Assembly: GCA_003979345.1 (NCBI GenBank)
Contig: RYVZ01000004.1
Coordinates: 62,001-126,000, forward strand
Origin: Lachnospiraceae bacterium
Lineage (GTDB): Bacteria > Bacillota > Clostridia > Lachnospirales > Lachnospiraceae
Length of the DNA stretch: 64,000 bases
Direction of reading: 5' to 3'
Positions 16,711 through 26,310 of this stretch are shown in pieces. Under the pieces are notes generated by a model. It was given only the letters and a program-made list of their open reading frames with translations, was not told the origin of the DNA and searched no databases. The position numbers and the translations under genes are program-made. Positions within the stretch are counted from its first letter, which is position 1; every line of letters begins with the position of its first letter.

Positions 16711-17892
16711 ATGTATAAACAATTGTTACATACGCCAGTAGGCGTTAGGGATATTTACGGATCAGAATTTGACGCAAAACGAAGGTGTGAGCAGGCGATT
16801 CAGGAGACCATGCACAGTTATGGTTTTCAGGATATTCAGACACCGACCTTTGAATTTTTTGATGTGTTTGGAAAGGAGATCGGGACAACGCCGTCAAACG
16901 AATTATATAAGTTCTTTGACAAGGAAGGGAACACGCTTGTACTGCGCCCGGATTTTACTCCTTCCATTGCACGTTGTGCGGCGAAATATTATAGTGATAC
17001 GGACAGGCCCGTGCGATTCTGCTATCATGGGAATACGTTTACGAATAGTTCCGATCTTCGAGGAAAATTAAAGGAAGTCACACAGATGGGGGCAGAACTG
17101 ATCGGCGACAACAGTATTGCTGCTGATGCTGAGATGATCGCTCTTTGTGTCCGCTCGCTGCTGAGTGCGGGAATTACGGAATTTCAGCTGAGTATCGGAG
17201 AGGCGGGCTATATAAAGGGCTTATGTGCGGAAGCCGGTATGGATGAGGATACGGAGGTGCGGTGGAGGGAACTTGTTGCCAACAAGAACTTTTTTGGCGC
17301 GCAGGAGCTTTTGACCGGTGCAGATTCCGGTGACCGGTGCAGGGAAGCGCTGCTTCATCTTGGTGACCTTGCCGGAGGCGCGGATGTGCTCAGGACGGCG
17401 CGCGGCTATGCATGTAATCAGATTTCCATGCGTGCGGTCGACCGTCTGGAAGCGGTATATCGTGTATTATGTATGTATGGTGTTGAAAAATACATTTCTT
17501 TTGATCTTGGCATGGTGAGCAAATACCATTATTACACAGGGATTATTTTCAGGGCTTATACCTACGGCGTTGGTGATGCGATCGTCAGGGGCGGACGGTA
17601 TGACAAGCTGTTGGAACGGTTCGGCAAACCGGCTCCTGCCATTGGCTTTATGATTGTGGTGGACGATTTGATGACAGCCAAAAAAGCATCGGGAAAAAAT
17701 GATGCGGTTAAGCAGCCAGTCAAGATGCTCTTATATCGTGAACAGCAGCTTCCGGAAGCGATCGCTTATGTGAACAGGGCGCGCGGAGCGGGAGAAGCTC
17801 TCGGCATGATGCCGGTTACGGACGATGCGGATTGTCTGAATGCGGAAGCGTTTGTGAAAGCACAGAATATGATACCCGTAATGTTATCGTAA
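16711..17892 (+). CDS. hisZ: ATP phosphoribosyltransferase regulatory subunit HisZ
   Basis: A 393-residue paralogue of histidyl-tRNA synthetase lacking aminoacylation. It pairs with short HisG to form the active, feedback-regulated first enzyme of histidine synthesis. Class II synthetase-like segments are present (TPVGVRDIYGSEFDAKRR, LRPDFTPSIAR, YCYHG-like RFCYHGNTF, GMVSKYHYYTGIIF, GGRYDKLLERFG). The C-terminal anticodon-binding domain is reduced. ATG 16711 follows AAAGGAG. It is the first gene of the histidine operon and is followed 33 bases later by hisG. Confidence 0.95.
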   Translation: MYKQLLHTPVGVRDIYGSEFDAKRRCEQAIQETMHSYGFQDIQTPTFEFFDVFGKEIGTTPSNELYKFFDKEGNTLVLRPDFTPSIARCAAKYYSDTDRPVRFCYHGNTFTNSSDLRGKLKEVTQMGAELIGDNSIAADAEMIALCVRSLLSAGITEFQLSIGEAGYIKGLCAEAGMDEDTEVRWRELVANKNFFGAQELLTGADSGDRCREALLHLGDLAGGADVLRTARGYACNQISMRAVDRLEAVYRVLCMYGVEKYISFDLGMVSKYHYYTGIIFRAYTYGVGDAIVRGGRYDKLLERFGKPAPAIGFMIVVDDLMTAKKASGKNDAVKQPVKMLLYREQQLPEAIAYVNRARGAGEALGMMPVTDDADCLNAEAFVKAQNMIPVMLS

Positions 17893-17925
17893 GGGGTAAA
17901 ACAATAGAAAGGCATTGATATCGAT

Positions 17926-18576
17926 ATGCAGAATGAACAACGTTATTTAACCTTTGCGCTTGGGAAGGGGCGGCTGGCAAATCAGACGCTGGATTTATTG
18001 GAGCGCATCGGGATCACCTGCGAAGAAATCAAAGATAAGCAGACACGTAAACTGATCTTTACCAATGAAGAGCTGAAGCTTCGTTTTTTTCTTGCAAAAG
18101 GGCCGGATGTTCCAACCTATGTGGAATATGGCGCTGCTGATATCGGCGTTGTAGGCGCGGATACGATTTTGGAGGAACAGCGCCGTGTCTTCGAGGTGCT
18201 GGATTTGAAACTTGGAAAGTGCCGCATGTGCGTATGCGGTCCGGCTTCAGCCAAAGAGCTTCTTTTGCACCATGAAATGATACGCGTTGCAAGTAAATAT
18301 CCGGTCATTGCACGTAATTATTTTTATAATCAAAAGCACCAGACGGTTGATATCATCAAGTTAAACGGTTCTGTCGAATTAGGTCCGATCGTCGGTCTTT
18401 CCGACGTGATCGTGGATATCGTGGAAACCGGTTCCACACTCAAAGAGAACGGTCTGGAAGTGCTTGAGGAAATCTGCCCGTTGTCTGCGCGCATGATCGT
18501 GAATCAGGTCAGTATGCAGATGGAATCGGAGCGCATCAAGAAGCTGATCTACCGGCTCCGCGAGGTAGTAGGCTGA
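17926..18576 (+). CDS. hisG: ATP phosphoribosyltransferase catalytic subunit (short form)
   Basis: A 216-residue enzyme condensing ATP with PRPP, the first committed step of histidine synthesis. FALGKGRLANQTLDLLERIG, the GAADIGVVGADTILEE segment and the PRPP loop DIVETGSTLKENGLEVLEEI are diagnostic. It lacks the C-terminal ACT-like domain of the long form, consistent with dependence on HisZ encoded immediately upstream. Confidence 0.97.
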   Translation: MQNEQRYLTFALGKGRLANQTLDLLERIGITCEEIKDKQTRKLIFTNEELKLRFFLAKGPDVPTYVEYGAADIGVVGADTILEEQRRVFEVLDLKLGKCRMCVCGPASAKELLLHHEMIRVASKYPVIARNYFYNQKHQTVDIIKLNGSVELGPIVGLSDVIVDIVETGSTLKENGLEVLEEICPLSARMIVNQVSMQMESERIKKLIYRLREVVG

Positions 18577-18680
18577 AAAATCATAGATTTTTCAACCGGC
18601 TATTGGCGACACGGATGATAGGCTGACAATATATGCATGGGGATTAGGATGAAAGGAACGATAAACAGGAGGAAAACAGC

Positions 18681-19976
18681 ATGAGGATCGTTGATCTGAC
18701 ACAGGATACCAAACAGGATCTGCTCGGTACACTTTTGAAACGGAGTCCGAATAACTATGGTTCTTATGAAAAAACCGTTGCAGAGATCGTGGGCGATGTT
18801 CGCGCGCGCGGGGATGAAGCGCTGTGTGAGTACACGGAGCGTTTTGATCACTGTCATCTGACAAGCGATGCGATGCGTGTGACAAGGGCTGAGATTGAGG
18901 AGGCATACACGCAGGTCGATGAAGAATTTATCCGTGTCTTAAAGAACAGCGCCGCCAATATCCGCGCTTATCATGAAAAGCAGCTTCGTACAAGCTGGTT
19001 TGACGCAAAACCGGACGGCACGATTCTGGGGCAGCGTATCATGCCGCTTGCTACAGCCGGCATTTATGTACCGGGAGGAAAGGCGGCCTACCCGTCAAGC
19101 CTTTTAATGAATGCGGTAACGGCGCGTGTGGCGGGAGTCCCCCGTATTTTGATCTGTACGCCGCCGGGACAGGACGGAAAAATCGTTCCGGTCACACTGG
19201 TCGCAGCGGATGTCTGCGGCATTGACGAGATATACAAATGCGGTGGTGCGCAGGCAATTGCTGCCATGGCGTTTGGAACAGAAACAATCCCGAAAGTAGA
19301 AAAGATCACGGGACCGGGTAATATTTTTGTGGCGCTTGCCAAAAAAGCTGTTTTTGGTTATGTCAGCATTGATTCTATAGCCGGGCCAAGCGAGATTCTG
19401 GTACTGGCGGACGAAAGCGCAAATCCGCGCTATGTGGCGGCGGACTTACTTTCTCAGGCGGAACACGATGAGTTGGCATCCGCCATTCTGATCACAACGA
19501 GCAGGGAATTGGCGACTGCTGTATCCGCAGAGGTGGATGCTTTTTTGAATAAGCTTTCCAGAAAAGAGATCATGACAAAGTCTCTTGAAAATTATGGATA
19601 TATTCTGATCGCTGACAGCATGAAAGATGCTATTGATGCGGCAAACGACATTGCCTCCGAGCATTTGGAGATCCTTACACGCGACCCGTTTGATGTCATG
19701 ACAAGGATCCGCAATGCCGGAGCGATCTTCCTTGGTGAATACAGCTCGGAACCGCTTGGTGATTATTATGCGGGACCGAACCATATTCTTCCTACAAACG
19801 GGACAGCAAAATTTTTCTCTCCCTTAAATGTGGATGATTTTACGAAAAAAACAAGTATTATTTCTTATTCAAGGGAGGCGCTTGAATGCGCACACAAAGA
19901 GATTGAGCTGTTTGCCGAGAAAGAGGGTCTTACGGCGCATGCAAATTCGATCAGGGTGCGGTTCGAGGAATCCTGA
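18681..19976 (+). CDS. hisD: Histidinol dehydrogenase
   Basis: A 431-residue zinc- and NAD-dependent enzyme performing the last two oxidations from histidinol to histidine. Family segments are intact: GIYVPGGKAAYPSSLLMNAV, CGGAQAIAAMAFGTETIPKVEKITGPGN, SIAGPSEILVLAD, the zinc-ligand region LSQAEHDELASA and the C-terminal YAGPNHILPTNGTAKF. An AGGAGG ribosome site precedes the ATG at 18681. The 104-base gap after hisG has no clear terminator. Confidence 0.97.
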   Translation: MRIVDLTQDTKQDLLGTLLKRSPNNYGSYEKTVAEIVGDVRARGDEALCEYTERFDHCHLTSDAMRVTRAEIEEAYTQVDEEFIRVLKNSAANIRAYHEKQLRTSWFDAKPDGTILGQRIMPLATAGIYVPGGKAAYPSSLLMNAVTARVAGVPRILICTPPGQDGKIVPVTLVAADVCGIDEIYKCGGAQAIAAMAFGTETIPKVEKITGPGNIFVALAKKAVFGYVSIDSIAGPSEILVLADESANPRYVAADLLSQAEHDELASAILITTSRELATAVSAEVDAFLNKLSRKEIMTKSLENYGYILIADSMKDAIDAANDIASEHLEILTRDPFDVMTRIRNAGAIFLGEYSSEPLGDYYAGPNHILPTNGTAKFFSPLNVDDFTKKTSIISYSREALECAHKEIELFAEKEGLTAHANSIRVRFEES

Positions 19977-20059
19977 ATATTTGCTTTTCAACCATATAAG
20001 ACGCATGGGATACGGGATGCAGCCGGACAAATCTGACTGCATCGGGAATGGAGGGTACG

Positions 20060-20656
20060 ATGATAGAAAACAGAATGGCGGAAATCACTCGCGACACAAA
20101 GGAGACGCAGATCAGTATGAATCTGCAATTAGACGGCAGCGGCGCCTGCCATATCGATACGGGCATCAGTTTTTTTGATCATATGCTTGAGGGCTTTTCA
20201 AGGCATGGTTTTTTTGATCTTGACCTAAAAGTCTCCGGCGACTTAATCGTGGACGGGCATCATACGGTGGAAGATGTCGGGATTGTGCTTGGTTCTGCTG
20301 TGAAGGAAGCACTCGGTGACAAGGTTGGGATCAAACGGTATGGTTCCTCGCTGATCCCGATGGACGAGACACTTGCGATGTGCGCAATCGACCTTTGCGG
20401 CAGACCGTATTTTTCGTTCGAGGCAGAGTTTCCCCAGGAACACTGCGGTTCCTTTGAGACATGTCTTGTGAGGGAGTTCTTTTATGCAGTCTCTTACAGC
20501 GCAGGCATGAATCTTCATATGAAGATGTTATCGGGCGTCAACGCCCACCATATGGCGGAAGCGCTCTTTAAGGCATTTGCGAAGGCACTTGACGAGGCGG
20601 TCAGCATCGATCCGCGTATCAAGGATGTGTTAAGCACAAAAGGTACCCTGGGCTGA
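20060..20656 (+). CDS. hisB: Imidazoleglycerol-phosphate dehydratase
   Basis: A 198-residue monofunctional IGPD, which dehydrates imidazole glycerol phosphate using two manganese ions. Metal-binding His clusters are visible: GISFFDHMLEGFSRHG, DGHHTVEDVGIVLG and VNAHHMAEALFKAFAKAL. GGAGGG lies between an in-frame ATG at 20048 and ATG 20060, so 20060 is the real start. It follows hisD by 83 bases. Confidence 0.96.
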   Translation: MIENRMAEITRDTKETQISMNLQLDGSGACHIDTGISFFDHMLEGFSRHGFFDLDLKVSGDLIVDGHHTVEDVGIVLGSAVKEALGDKVGIKRYGSSLIPMDETLAMCAIDLCGRPYFSFEAEFPQEHCGSFETCLVREFFYAVSYSAGMNLHMKMLSGVNAHHMAEALFKAFAKALDEAVSIDPRIKDVLSTKGTLG

Positions 20657-20707
20657 TGGATCCTGACAATAATGCGTTTCTAAAAACACGCAAGAACGGA
20701 TGATCGT

Positions 20708-21991
20708 ATGATGAAAAAATTATTTATCCCCTGTATTTACTTAAAAAAAGGATTGGCATTAAAGAGCATGACGGACGCGGCGGTCATATCCATGGATCCG
20801 GCACAGCTTGCAAAGACATATAGTCAGAACAATGCGGATGAGATTCTGGTATTTGATCTGTCGGACGGTGATGCGGAGCATGAAGAGGCTATCGACGTGA
20901 TCAAACAGATCTGTAAGGAGAGCGAGGTGCCAGTGATCGGCGCGGGACATATTGTGCGCATGGAAGACGTCAAAAAGTTACTTTATGCAGGCTGCGCAAG
21001 GGCATGTCTTGATTATGAAAAGCAATCCAATATCGATCTGACAAAAGAAGTTTCAGAAAAATTCGGAAAAGATAAGATTCTTGCATCGTTTCGGGATCCT
21101 TCCGTGATCACGGCAAATCAGCAGCTTTTGGATACGTATGTGTCTGCGGCGCTGCTCACAGAACCGGCTGCGCTCCTTGCGAGCGTTACGGATATCAATA
21201 TGCCGTTTATTGCGAGTCTTGCCGATATTTCGCTTGACAAGGCGCTTGAATATCTTGGCGTGCATTCCATCTGCGGTATCAGCGGAGAATTTGTGACGCA
21301 GAACAGTTCCGATATCAGTTCGCTCAAACACCTGTGCTTTGAGAACGGAATTGAAGTCAATACTTATGAGAATTGTATTCCTTGGGAACGGTTTCGCACG
21401 AACAGCGACGGAATGATTCCGGTTATTACGCAGGACTATCAAACAGGCGAAGTGCTCATGCTGGCATATATGACGAAAGAAGCTTACGAGCTGACGTTAA
21501 GAACGGGGAAAATGACCTATTACAGCCGCAGCCGTAAGGAACTGTGGATCAAAGGAGAGACAAGCGGGCACTATCAGTATGTGAAGTCTTTAACGGCTGA
21601 CTGCGATATGGATACGCTGCTTGCGAAAGTGTCCCAGACCGGAGCTGCATGCCATACCGGAAATTATAGCTGCTTCTTCAATGAGATCATGAAAAAAGAG
21701 TACGACGATGAGAATCCGCTCACGATATTCAATTCGGTATTCGAAGTGATCTTAGACCGGAAGGCGCATCCAAAGGAAGGGTCTTATACCAATTACCTGT
21801 TTGAAAAGGGAATCGATAAAATCCTGAAAAAAGTCGGAGAGGAGGCGACGGAAATCGTTATCGCCGCCAAAAATCCGAATCCGGAAGAAATCAAATATGA
21901 GATTTCTGATCTGCTCTATCATCTGATGGTGCTGATGGCGGAAAAAGGCGTTACCTGGGAGGAAATTACCAGAGAGCTTGCCAACAGATAG
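20708..21991 (+). CDS. hisI: HisIE with an N-terminal degenerate HisF-like barrel
   Basis: A 427-residue three-part protein. Residues about 225-330 are phosphoribosyl-AMP cyclohydrolase: DCDMDTLL metal site at 298-305 and ACHTGNYSCF with the two zinc cysteines at 315 and 322. Residues about 335-427 are phosphoribosyl-ATP pyrophosphohydrolase (KVGEEATEIVIAAKN). Together they perform steps 2 and 3 of the pathway. The first roughly 222 residues resemble HisF (IPCIYLKKG at the barrel start; VPVIGAGHIVRMEDVKKLLYAG), but the catalytic Asp11 position is Tyr and the second catalytic Asp region is unlike HisF, so this domain is probably non-catalytic. hisA, hisF and hisH are not in this window. Confidence 0.9.
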   Translation: MMKKLFIPCIYLKKGLALKSMTDAAVISMDPAQLAKTYSQNNADEILVFDLSDGDAEHEEAIDVIKQICKESEVPVIGAGHIVRMEDVKKLLYAGCARACLDYEKQSNIDLTKEVSEKFGKDKILASFRDPSVITANQQLLDTYVSAALLTEPAALLASVTDINMPFIASLADISLDKALEYLGVHSICGISGEFVTQNSSDISSLKHLCFENGIEVNTYENCIPWERFRTNSDGMIPVITQDYQTGEVLMLAYMTKEAYELTLRTGKMTYYSRSRKELWIKGETSGHYQYVKSLTADCDMDTLLAKVSQTGAACHTGNYSCFFNEIMKKEYDDENPLTIFNSVFEVILDRKAHPKEGSYTNYLFEKGIDKILKKVGEEATEIVIAAKNPNPEEIKYEISDLLYHLMVLMAEKGVTWEEITRELANR

Positions 21992-22054
21992 CATGTTTCA
22001 CGCGATGGTTTCATATAGTAAACTAAAATATACCACAGCAGGAGCAATGTCTGT

Positions 22055-22351
22055 ATGGAGCTTTCCATTGATGAAAAAATGCGGCTTGTCAGGGAAATGC
22101 GGGAGAAAATAGCAAGAGAGGAAGAACAAAACGCCCCCATGTTTCAGCGGACGCCCTACGATGCTGCAAGAAGGGATTCGGAGGATGAGCGCGCTTTGCA
22201 GGGTACGCTTGGTCTTCGTATATTTTTAGCGCTCTGTCTGTTTGGCGGATTTCTTTTTTTACAAAAACAGGATATGGCTATTGCAGATAAAAATGCGCAG
22301 GACATCGTCGAGCTGATCAGCGAGGATGACAGCCTGTTTCCCATACCTTGA
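22055..22351 (+). CDS. Small single-pass membrane protein, unknown
   Basis: A 98-residue protein: a charged N-terminal part (about 1-52, Glu/Arg-rich helix), one hydrophobic segment (about 54-69, LRIFLALCLFGGFLFL) and a short C-terminal tail after it. The weak AGCAGGAGC ribosome site is at suitable distance from the ATG. It lies between the histidine operon and the radical SAM gene. No family recognised. Confidence 0.6.
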   Translation: MELSIDEKMRLVREMREKIAREEEQNAPMFQRTPYDAARRDSEDERALQGTLGLRIFLALCLFGGFLFLQKQDMAIADKNAQDIVELISEDDSLFPIP

Positions 22352-22439
22352 AGAAGCCCGGAGCCTTAAAGAATGTTTGCATATGGAATTTTTAGTGATG
22401 GATTACTTTTACAGAGACAGATAGGAGAGACAGAAGAAG

Positions 22440-24314
22440 ATGCGCAGACTTGCACTTCCGGAAGAAATATTACTAACAATCGAAAAACCCGCCAGATATA
22501 TCGGTGGAGAGGTAAACAGCGTCATGAAAGAGAAATCCGGAATTGATGTTCGTTTCTGCATGTGCTTTCCGGACGTCTATGAAATCGGTATGTCCCATTT
22601 GGGAATACAGATTTTATACGATATGTTCAACCAGTGGGATGATGTGTGGTGCGAACGGGTCTATTCGCCGTGGATCGACGCTGACCGCATCCTGCGCGAA
22701 AAGGGAATCCCTCTGTTTGCGTTAGAGTCGCAGGACCCGGTAAAGGAATTTGATTTTCTCGGCATCACGCTGCAATACGAAATGTGTTATACCAATATTT
22801 TGCAGATTCTTGATCTTTCGGGCATTCCGCTTTTGGCTGAGGAACGCACATGGGAGCATCCGGTCGTGATCGCGGGCGGTCCCTGCGTATATAATCCGGA
22901 GCCTGTCGCGCCGTTTTTTGATTTGTTCTATATCGGCGAGGGAGAGACCATGTACCGCCGGCTCCTTGACCTGTATAAGGAGATGCGCGCAAAGGGAGCG
23001 GACCGCGTGAGTTTTCTTCGGGAGGCGGGGAAGCTTCCCGGTATTTATGCACCGCAGTTTTATACGCCGTATTATCATGAAGACGGCACGCTGCGCGCAT
23101 TTACGCCTGACGATGATTCGATGCCCTCTGTGATCAGAAAGGAACTCGTCACGGATGTCAGCAATACCTATTATCCAAAGAAGCCTGTTGTGCCGTTTAT
23201 CAAATGTACGCAGGACCGCGTTGTGCTGGAGATTCAGCGCGGCTGTATCCGTGGATGCCGGTTCTGTCAGGCGGGGCAGTTATACCGTCCTGTGCGTGAA
23301 CGGAGCCTTACCATGCTGAAAGAACAGGCGATCCAGATAATTGACTCAACAGGTCACGAGGAAATCTCCTTAAGCTCACTCAGTAGTTCCGACTATTCCA
23401 TGCTGCCGGAATTGCTCTCTTTTTTGATCGAGGAATGCAAAAAGCGAAAAGTAAATATTTCACTGCCATCACTAAGGATTGATGCTTTTTCCCTTGATGT
23501 GATGAGTAAGATACAAGATATCAAAAAAAGCAGTCTGACCTTCGCTCCTGAGGCAGGCACCCAGCGGCTGCGCGATGTCATCAACAAGGGTTTGACCAAG
23601 GAAGTCATCTTGAATGGCGCCATTGAAGCTTTTAAGGGCGGATGGACAAGGGTAAAGCTTTACTTTATGCTGGGACTTCCGACAGAAACAGATGCAGATA
23701 TCCGTGGTATTGCCGAACTTGCCAATGAGATCGCGGCAGCATTTTTTGAAACGGTTCCCAAAGAGCAACGGCGTGAAAAAATCCAGATCGTTGTCAGCAC
23801 GTCCTTTTTTATTCCGAAACCGTTTACACCGTTCCAATGGGCATCCATGCATCCAAAGGAAACCTATATTGAAAAGGCGTATGCCACAAGAAAAGCAATT
23901 TCAGAGCAGTTGAATCAGCGCAGCATTAAGTACAACTGGCATGAGGCGGATGTTTCGGTGATCGAGGGGGTTCTTGCAAGGGGAGACCGCCGCGTTGCAG
24001 ACGTGATCCGGAGCGCCTATCGGCGCGGATGCTTTTTTGACGCATGGAGCGAATACTATCATCATGACAGATGGCTTGCGGCATTTGGGGAATGCGGACT
24101 TTCCACAGACTTTTATACGATGCGTGAGCGCGCGTTGGACGAGCTGTTTCCATGGGATTTCATAGACTGCGGCGTGACAAAACAATTTTTGAGGCAGGAG
24201 TGGGAACGCGCAATGGCGGAAGAGATCACACCAAATTGTAAGCAAACATGCAGCGCCTGTGGTGCTGCACGCTATGGATGCGGCGTCTGCTTAGAACCGA
24301 AAGGGGGCGCTTAA
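22440..24314 (+). CDS. Radical SAM protein of the TIGR03960 type
   Basis: A 624-residue protein with an N-terminal B12-binding-like region (residues about 60-180, DVYEIGMSHLGIQILYDMFN) and a radical SAM core with the CxxxCxxC iron-sulphur motif in RGCIRGCRFCQAG (about 270-280). A Cys-rich C terminus (CKQTCSACGAARYGCGVC) may bind another cluster. The family is conserved in Clostridia directly before a DUF2344 protein and RNase E/G, as here, and a role in rRNA or tRNA modification has been guessed, but no reaction is established to my knowledge. Ribosome site AGGAGAG. Confidence 0.88.
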   Translation: MRRLALPEEILLTIEKPARYIGGEVNSVMKEKSGIDVRFCMCFPDVYEIGMSHLGIQILYDMFNQWDDVWCERVYSPWIDADRILREKGIPLFALESQDPVKEFDFLGITLQYEMCYTNILQILDLSGIPLLAEERTWEHPVVIAGGPCVYNPEPVAPFFDLFYIGEGETMYRRLLDLYKEMRAKGADRVSFLREAGKLPGIYAPQFYTPYYHEDGTLRAFTPDDDSMPSVIRKELVTDVSNTYYPKKPVVPFIKCTQDRVVLEIQRGCIRGCRFCQAGQLYRPVRERSLTMLKEQAIQIIDSTGHEEISLSSLSSSDYSMLPELLSFLIEECKKRKVNISLPSLRIDAFSLDVMSKIQDIKKSSLTFAPEAGTQRLRDVINKGLTKEVILNGAIEAFKGGWTRVKLYFMLGLPTETDADIRGIAELANEIAAAFFETVPKEQRREKIQIVVSTSFFIPKPFTPFQWASMHPKETYIEKAYATRKAISEQLNQRSIKYNWHEADVSVIEGVLARGDRRVADVIRSAYRRGCFFDAWSEYYHHDRWLAAFGECGLSTDFYTMRERALDELFPWDFIDCGVTKQFLRQEWERAMAEEITPNCKQTCSACGAARYGCGVCLEPKGGA

Positions 24315-24316
24315 AC

Positions 24317-25009
24317 ATGATGCTTCGTGTCAAGTTTACGAAAAGCGGCTGTTTGAAATTTATCGGACATTTGGATGTCATGCGATACTTTCAAAAAGCA
24401 ATGCGCCGCGCACATATTGATGTTGCATATTCTACCGGTTTTTCCCCGCATCAGATCATGTCTTTTGCCGCTCCCCTCAGCATTGGTCTGACCAGCGACG
24501 GAGAATATTTCGATATGGAGGTCCATTCCGTAACCGGTAGGGAGGATATGAAAGCGCGCCTGAATCATGTGATGGCGGAGGGTATCACCGTAACGGATAT
24601 CCGTCTGCTTCCGGATCATGCCAAAAACGCCATGGCAAGTGTGGCGGCTGCCGGTTATACGGTCCGTATCAGGGAACAATATGAGCAGGGCGTTCCTCTG
24701 AAAGAAGCCATGACTCGTTTTACGGAGTCGGAACATGCTTTTTATGTAAAGAAGACAAAGAAAAATGAGATCACACTGGACTTAAAAGAGGGTGTTCATG
24801 AGCTTTCCTATGAAAACGGCACGGTTTCCATGTTAATCGATACCGGGAGCAGCAGTAACCTGAAACCGGAAGTGGTCATGGAAATGTTATATTCCTATTA
24901 TGGAAAGCAGTGCGGGGAATTTGATTTTATCATCCACCGGACAGAAACATACGGACGGACGGATGACGGCAGGTTTGCACCTCTGATCGAAGCAGGGGAG
25001 GTGTTTTAA
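24317..25009 (+). CDS. TIGR03936/DUF2344 radical-SAM-associated protein
   Basis: A 230-residue protein with the family start RVKFTKSGCLKFIGHLDVMRYFQKAMRRAHI and the SPHQIMSFAAPLSIGLTSDGEYFD block. In many organisms it is fused to or adjacent to the radical SAM partner encoded just upstream (2-base gap), so the two likely act as one complex. Biochemical activity unknown. ATG ATG at 24317/24320; the first follows GGGGGCG. It overlaps the RNase gene by one base. Confidence 0.85.
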   Translation: MMLRVKFTKSGCLKFIGHLDVMRYFQKAMRRAHIDVAYSTGFSPHQIMSFAAPLSIGLTSDGEYFDMEVHSVTGREDMKARLNHVMAEGITVTDIRLLPDHAKNAMASVAAAGYTVRIREQYEQGVPLKEAMTRFTESEHAFYVKKTKKNEITLDLKEGVHELSYENGTVSMLIDTGSSSNLKPEVVMEMLYSYYGKQCGEFDFIIHRTETYGRTDDGRFAPLIEAGEVF

Positions 25010-26310
25010 TGTATTCCGGTAATGCGAATATCAGTTACTTTATCACCCATTATGAGAAACGCCTGCTATCAGCGCTTTGCGTGAATGATTTTCCGGTGCA
25101 GGCGTCGTTTTCAGCGGCAATTTCCGGAACGAACGGGAAAGCGGATAATGCCTCATCCTTTGCAGTCGGTACGATCCTGATCGGCAGGGTGAACCGGGTC
25201 ATTCCTAATATTCAGGCAGCTTTTGTGGATATTGCACCCGGTGTACAGGGGTTTCTGCCGTTTCGAAATCTGGCGTTACCGTCCGGGAATCCGTCTCTGC
25301 CGTCCGGAAATATTCATCAGGACCATCCGGCACAGAAAAACGGCATCAGGCAGGGGGATCCGATTCTCGTTCAAATTGATAAAGCGGCAGTCAAGACAAA
25401 GGATGTCGTTCTCACGACACATCTCACGATTTCCGGACGCTACGCTGTGCTCGACTGTGTGGACAGCGGGATTCATCTGTCACGTAAAGCTTCTCCCAAA
25501 CAGCAAAAGCGCATTCGTGATTTTTTGACTGCCAATCAGATAACAGAATCTGTATTCGGTCAATATGGCTGTATCGTGCGTACAAACGCATTTGCGCTTG
25601 ACGATTTGGCGCCGCTGATCACAGAGCTTACTGAACTTCGGGCTTCGTTAGAGCATCTGCTTGATTATGCGCCGGCGAGAACATTGTACAGCGTGCTTTA
25701 TAAACCGCCGGCTGACTATCTGCTTGCCCTGCGCGATACATACGCGCTGTCGTTTGAACGCATCGTGACAGACATTCCAACGGTTTATGAAGAATTGACC
25801 GCTTATTTTACGGAACATGGCGATACGGAGAGCCTTCAGAAGCTTTCTTTTTTTGACAATGGAAAAAGAAGCATGTCCCTTTTGAATTTTTATCGTTTGG
25901 GAGAACATATCAAAGAAGCGCTCGCAGGGCATGTATGGTTAAAGAGCGGCGCGTATCTTGTTATCGAGCCAACGGAAAGTCTGACGGCAATTGATGTGAA
26001 CAGCGGAAAATGTACAGGAAAAAACGGAGTGGAAGAGACGTTTTTTAAGATCAATGCAGAAGCAGCAAAAATGATTGCCCTGCAGCTCCGGCTCCGCAAT
26101 CTGTCCGGTATGATCCTTGTCGATTTTATCAACATGAAAGAGCAGGAGAATAATGAGCGCCTGCTTGAATTGCTGCGTACTTACACATCGGATGATCCTG
26201 TGCATACCAGTGTCATTGATATGACGCCGCTCGGACTCGTCGAGATCACCCGCAAAAAAATAAGAAAGAGCTTAAAGGAGCAATATCATGAAACTGCTTT
26301 CCATGAATGA
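25009..26310 (+). CDS. Ribonuclease E/G family protein
   Basis: A 433-residue endoribonuclease resembling RNase G. The S1-like domain is near residues 60-145 (GTILIGRVNRVIPNIQAAFVDI; GFLPF; RQGDPILVQIDKAAVKTKD). The DNase I-like catalytic region follows (ESLTAIDVNSGKCTGKNG with catalytic Asp, and MILVDFINMKEQENN with the second Asp). It lacks the long C-terminal scaffold of E. coli RNase E. The usual downstream neighbours in Clostridia are rplU-prp-rpmA-obgE, which here lie inverted 6-10 kb away. Confidence 0.92.
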   Translation: MYSGNANISYFITHYEKRLLSALCVNDFPVQASFSAAISGTNGKADNASSFAVGTILIGRVNRVIPNIQAAFVDIAPGVQGFLPFRNLALPSGNPSLPSGNIHQDHPAQKNGIRQGDPILVQIDKAAVKTKDVVLTTHLTISGRYAVLDCVDSGIHLSRKASPKQQKRIRDFLTANQITESVFGQYGCIVRTNAFALDDLAPLITELTELRASLEHLLDYAPARTLYSVLYKPPADYLLALRDTYALSFERIVTDIPTVYEELTAYFTEHGDTESLQKLSFFDNGKRSMSLLNFYRLGEHIKEALAGHVWLKSGAYLVIEPTESLTAIDVNSGKCTGKNGVEETFFKINAEAAKMIALQLRLRNLSGMILVDFINMKEQENNERLLELLRTYTSDDPVHTSVIDMTPLGLVEITRKKIRKSLKEQYHETAFHE

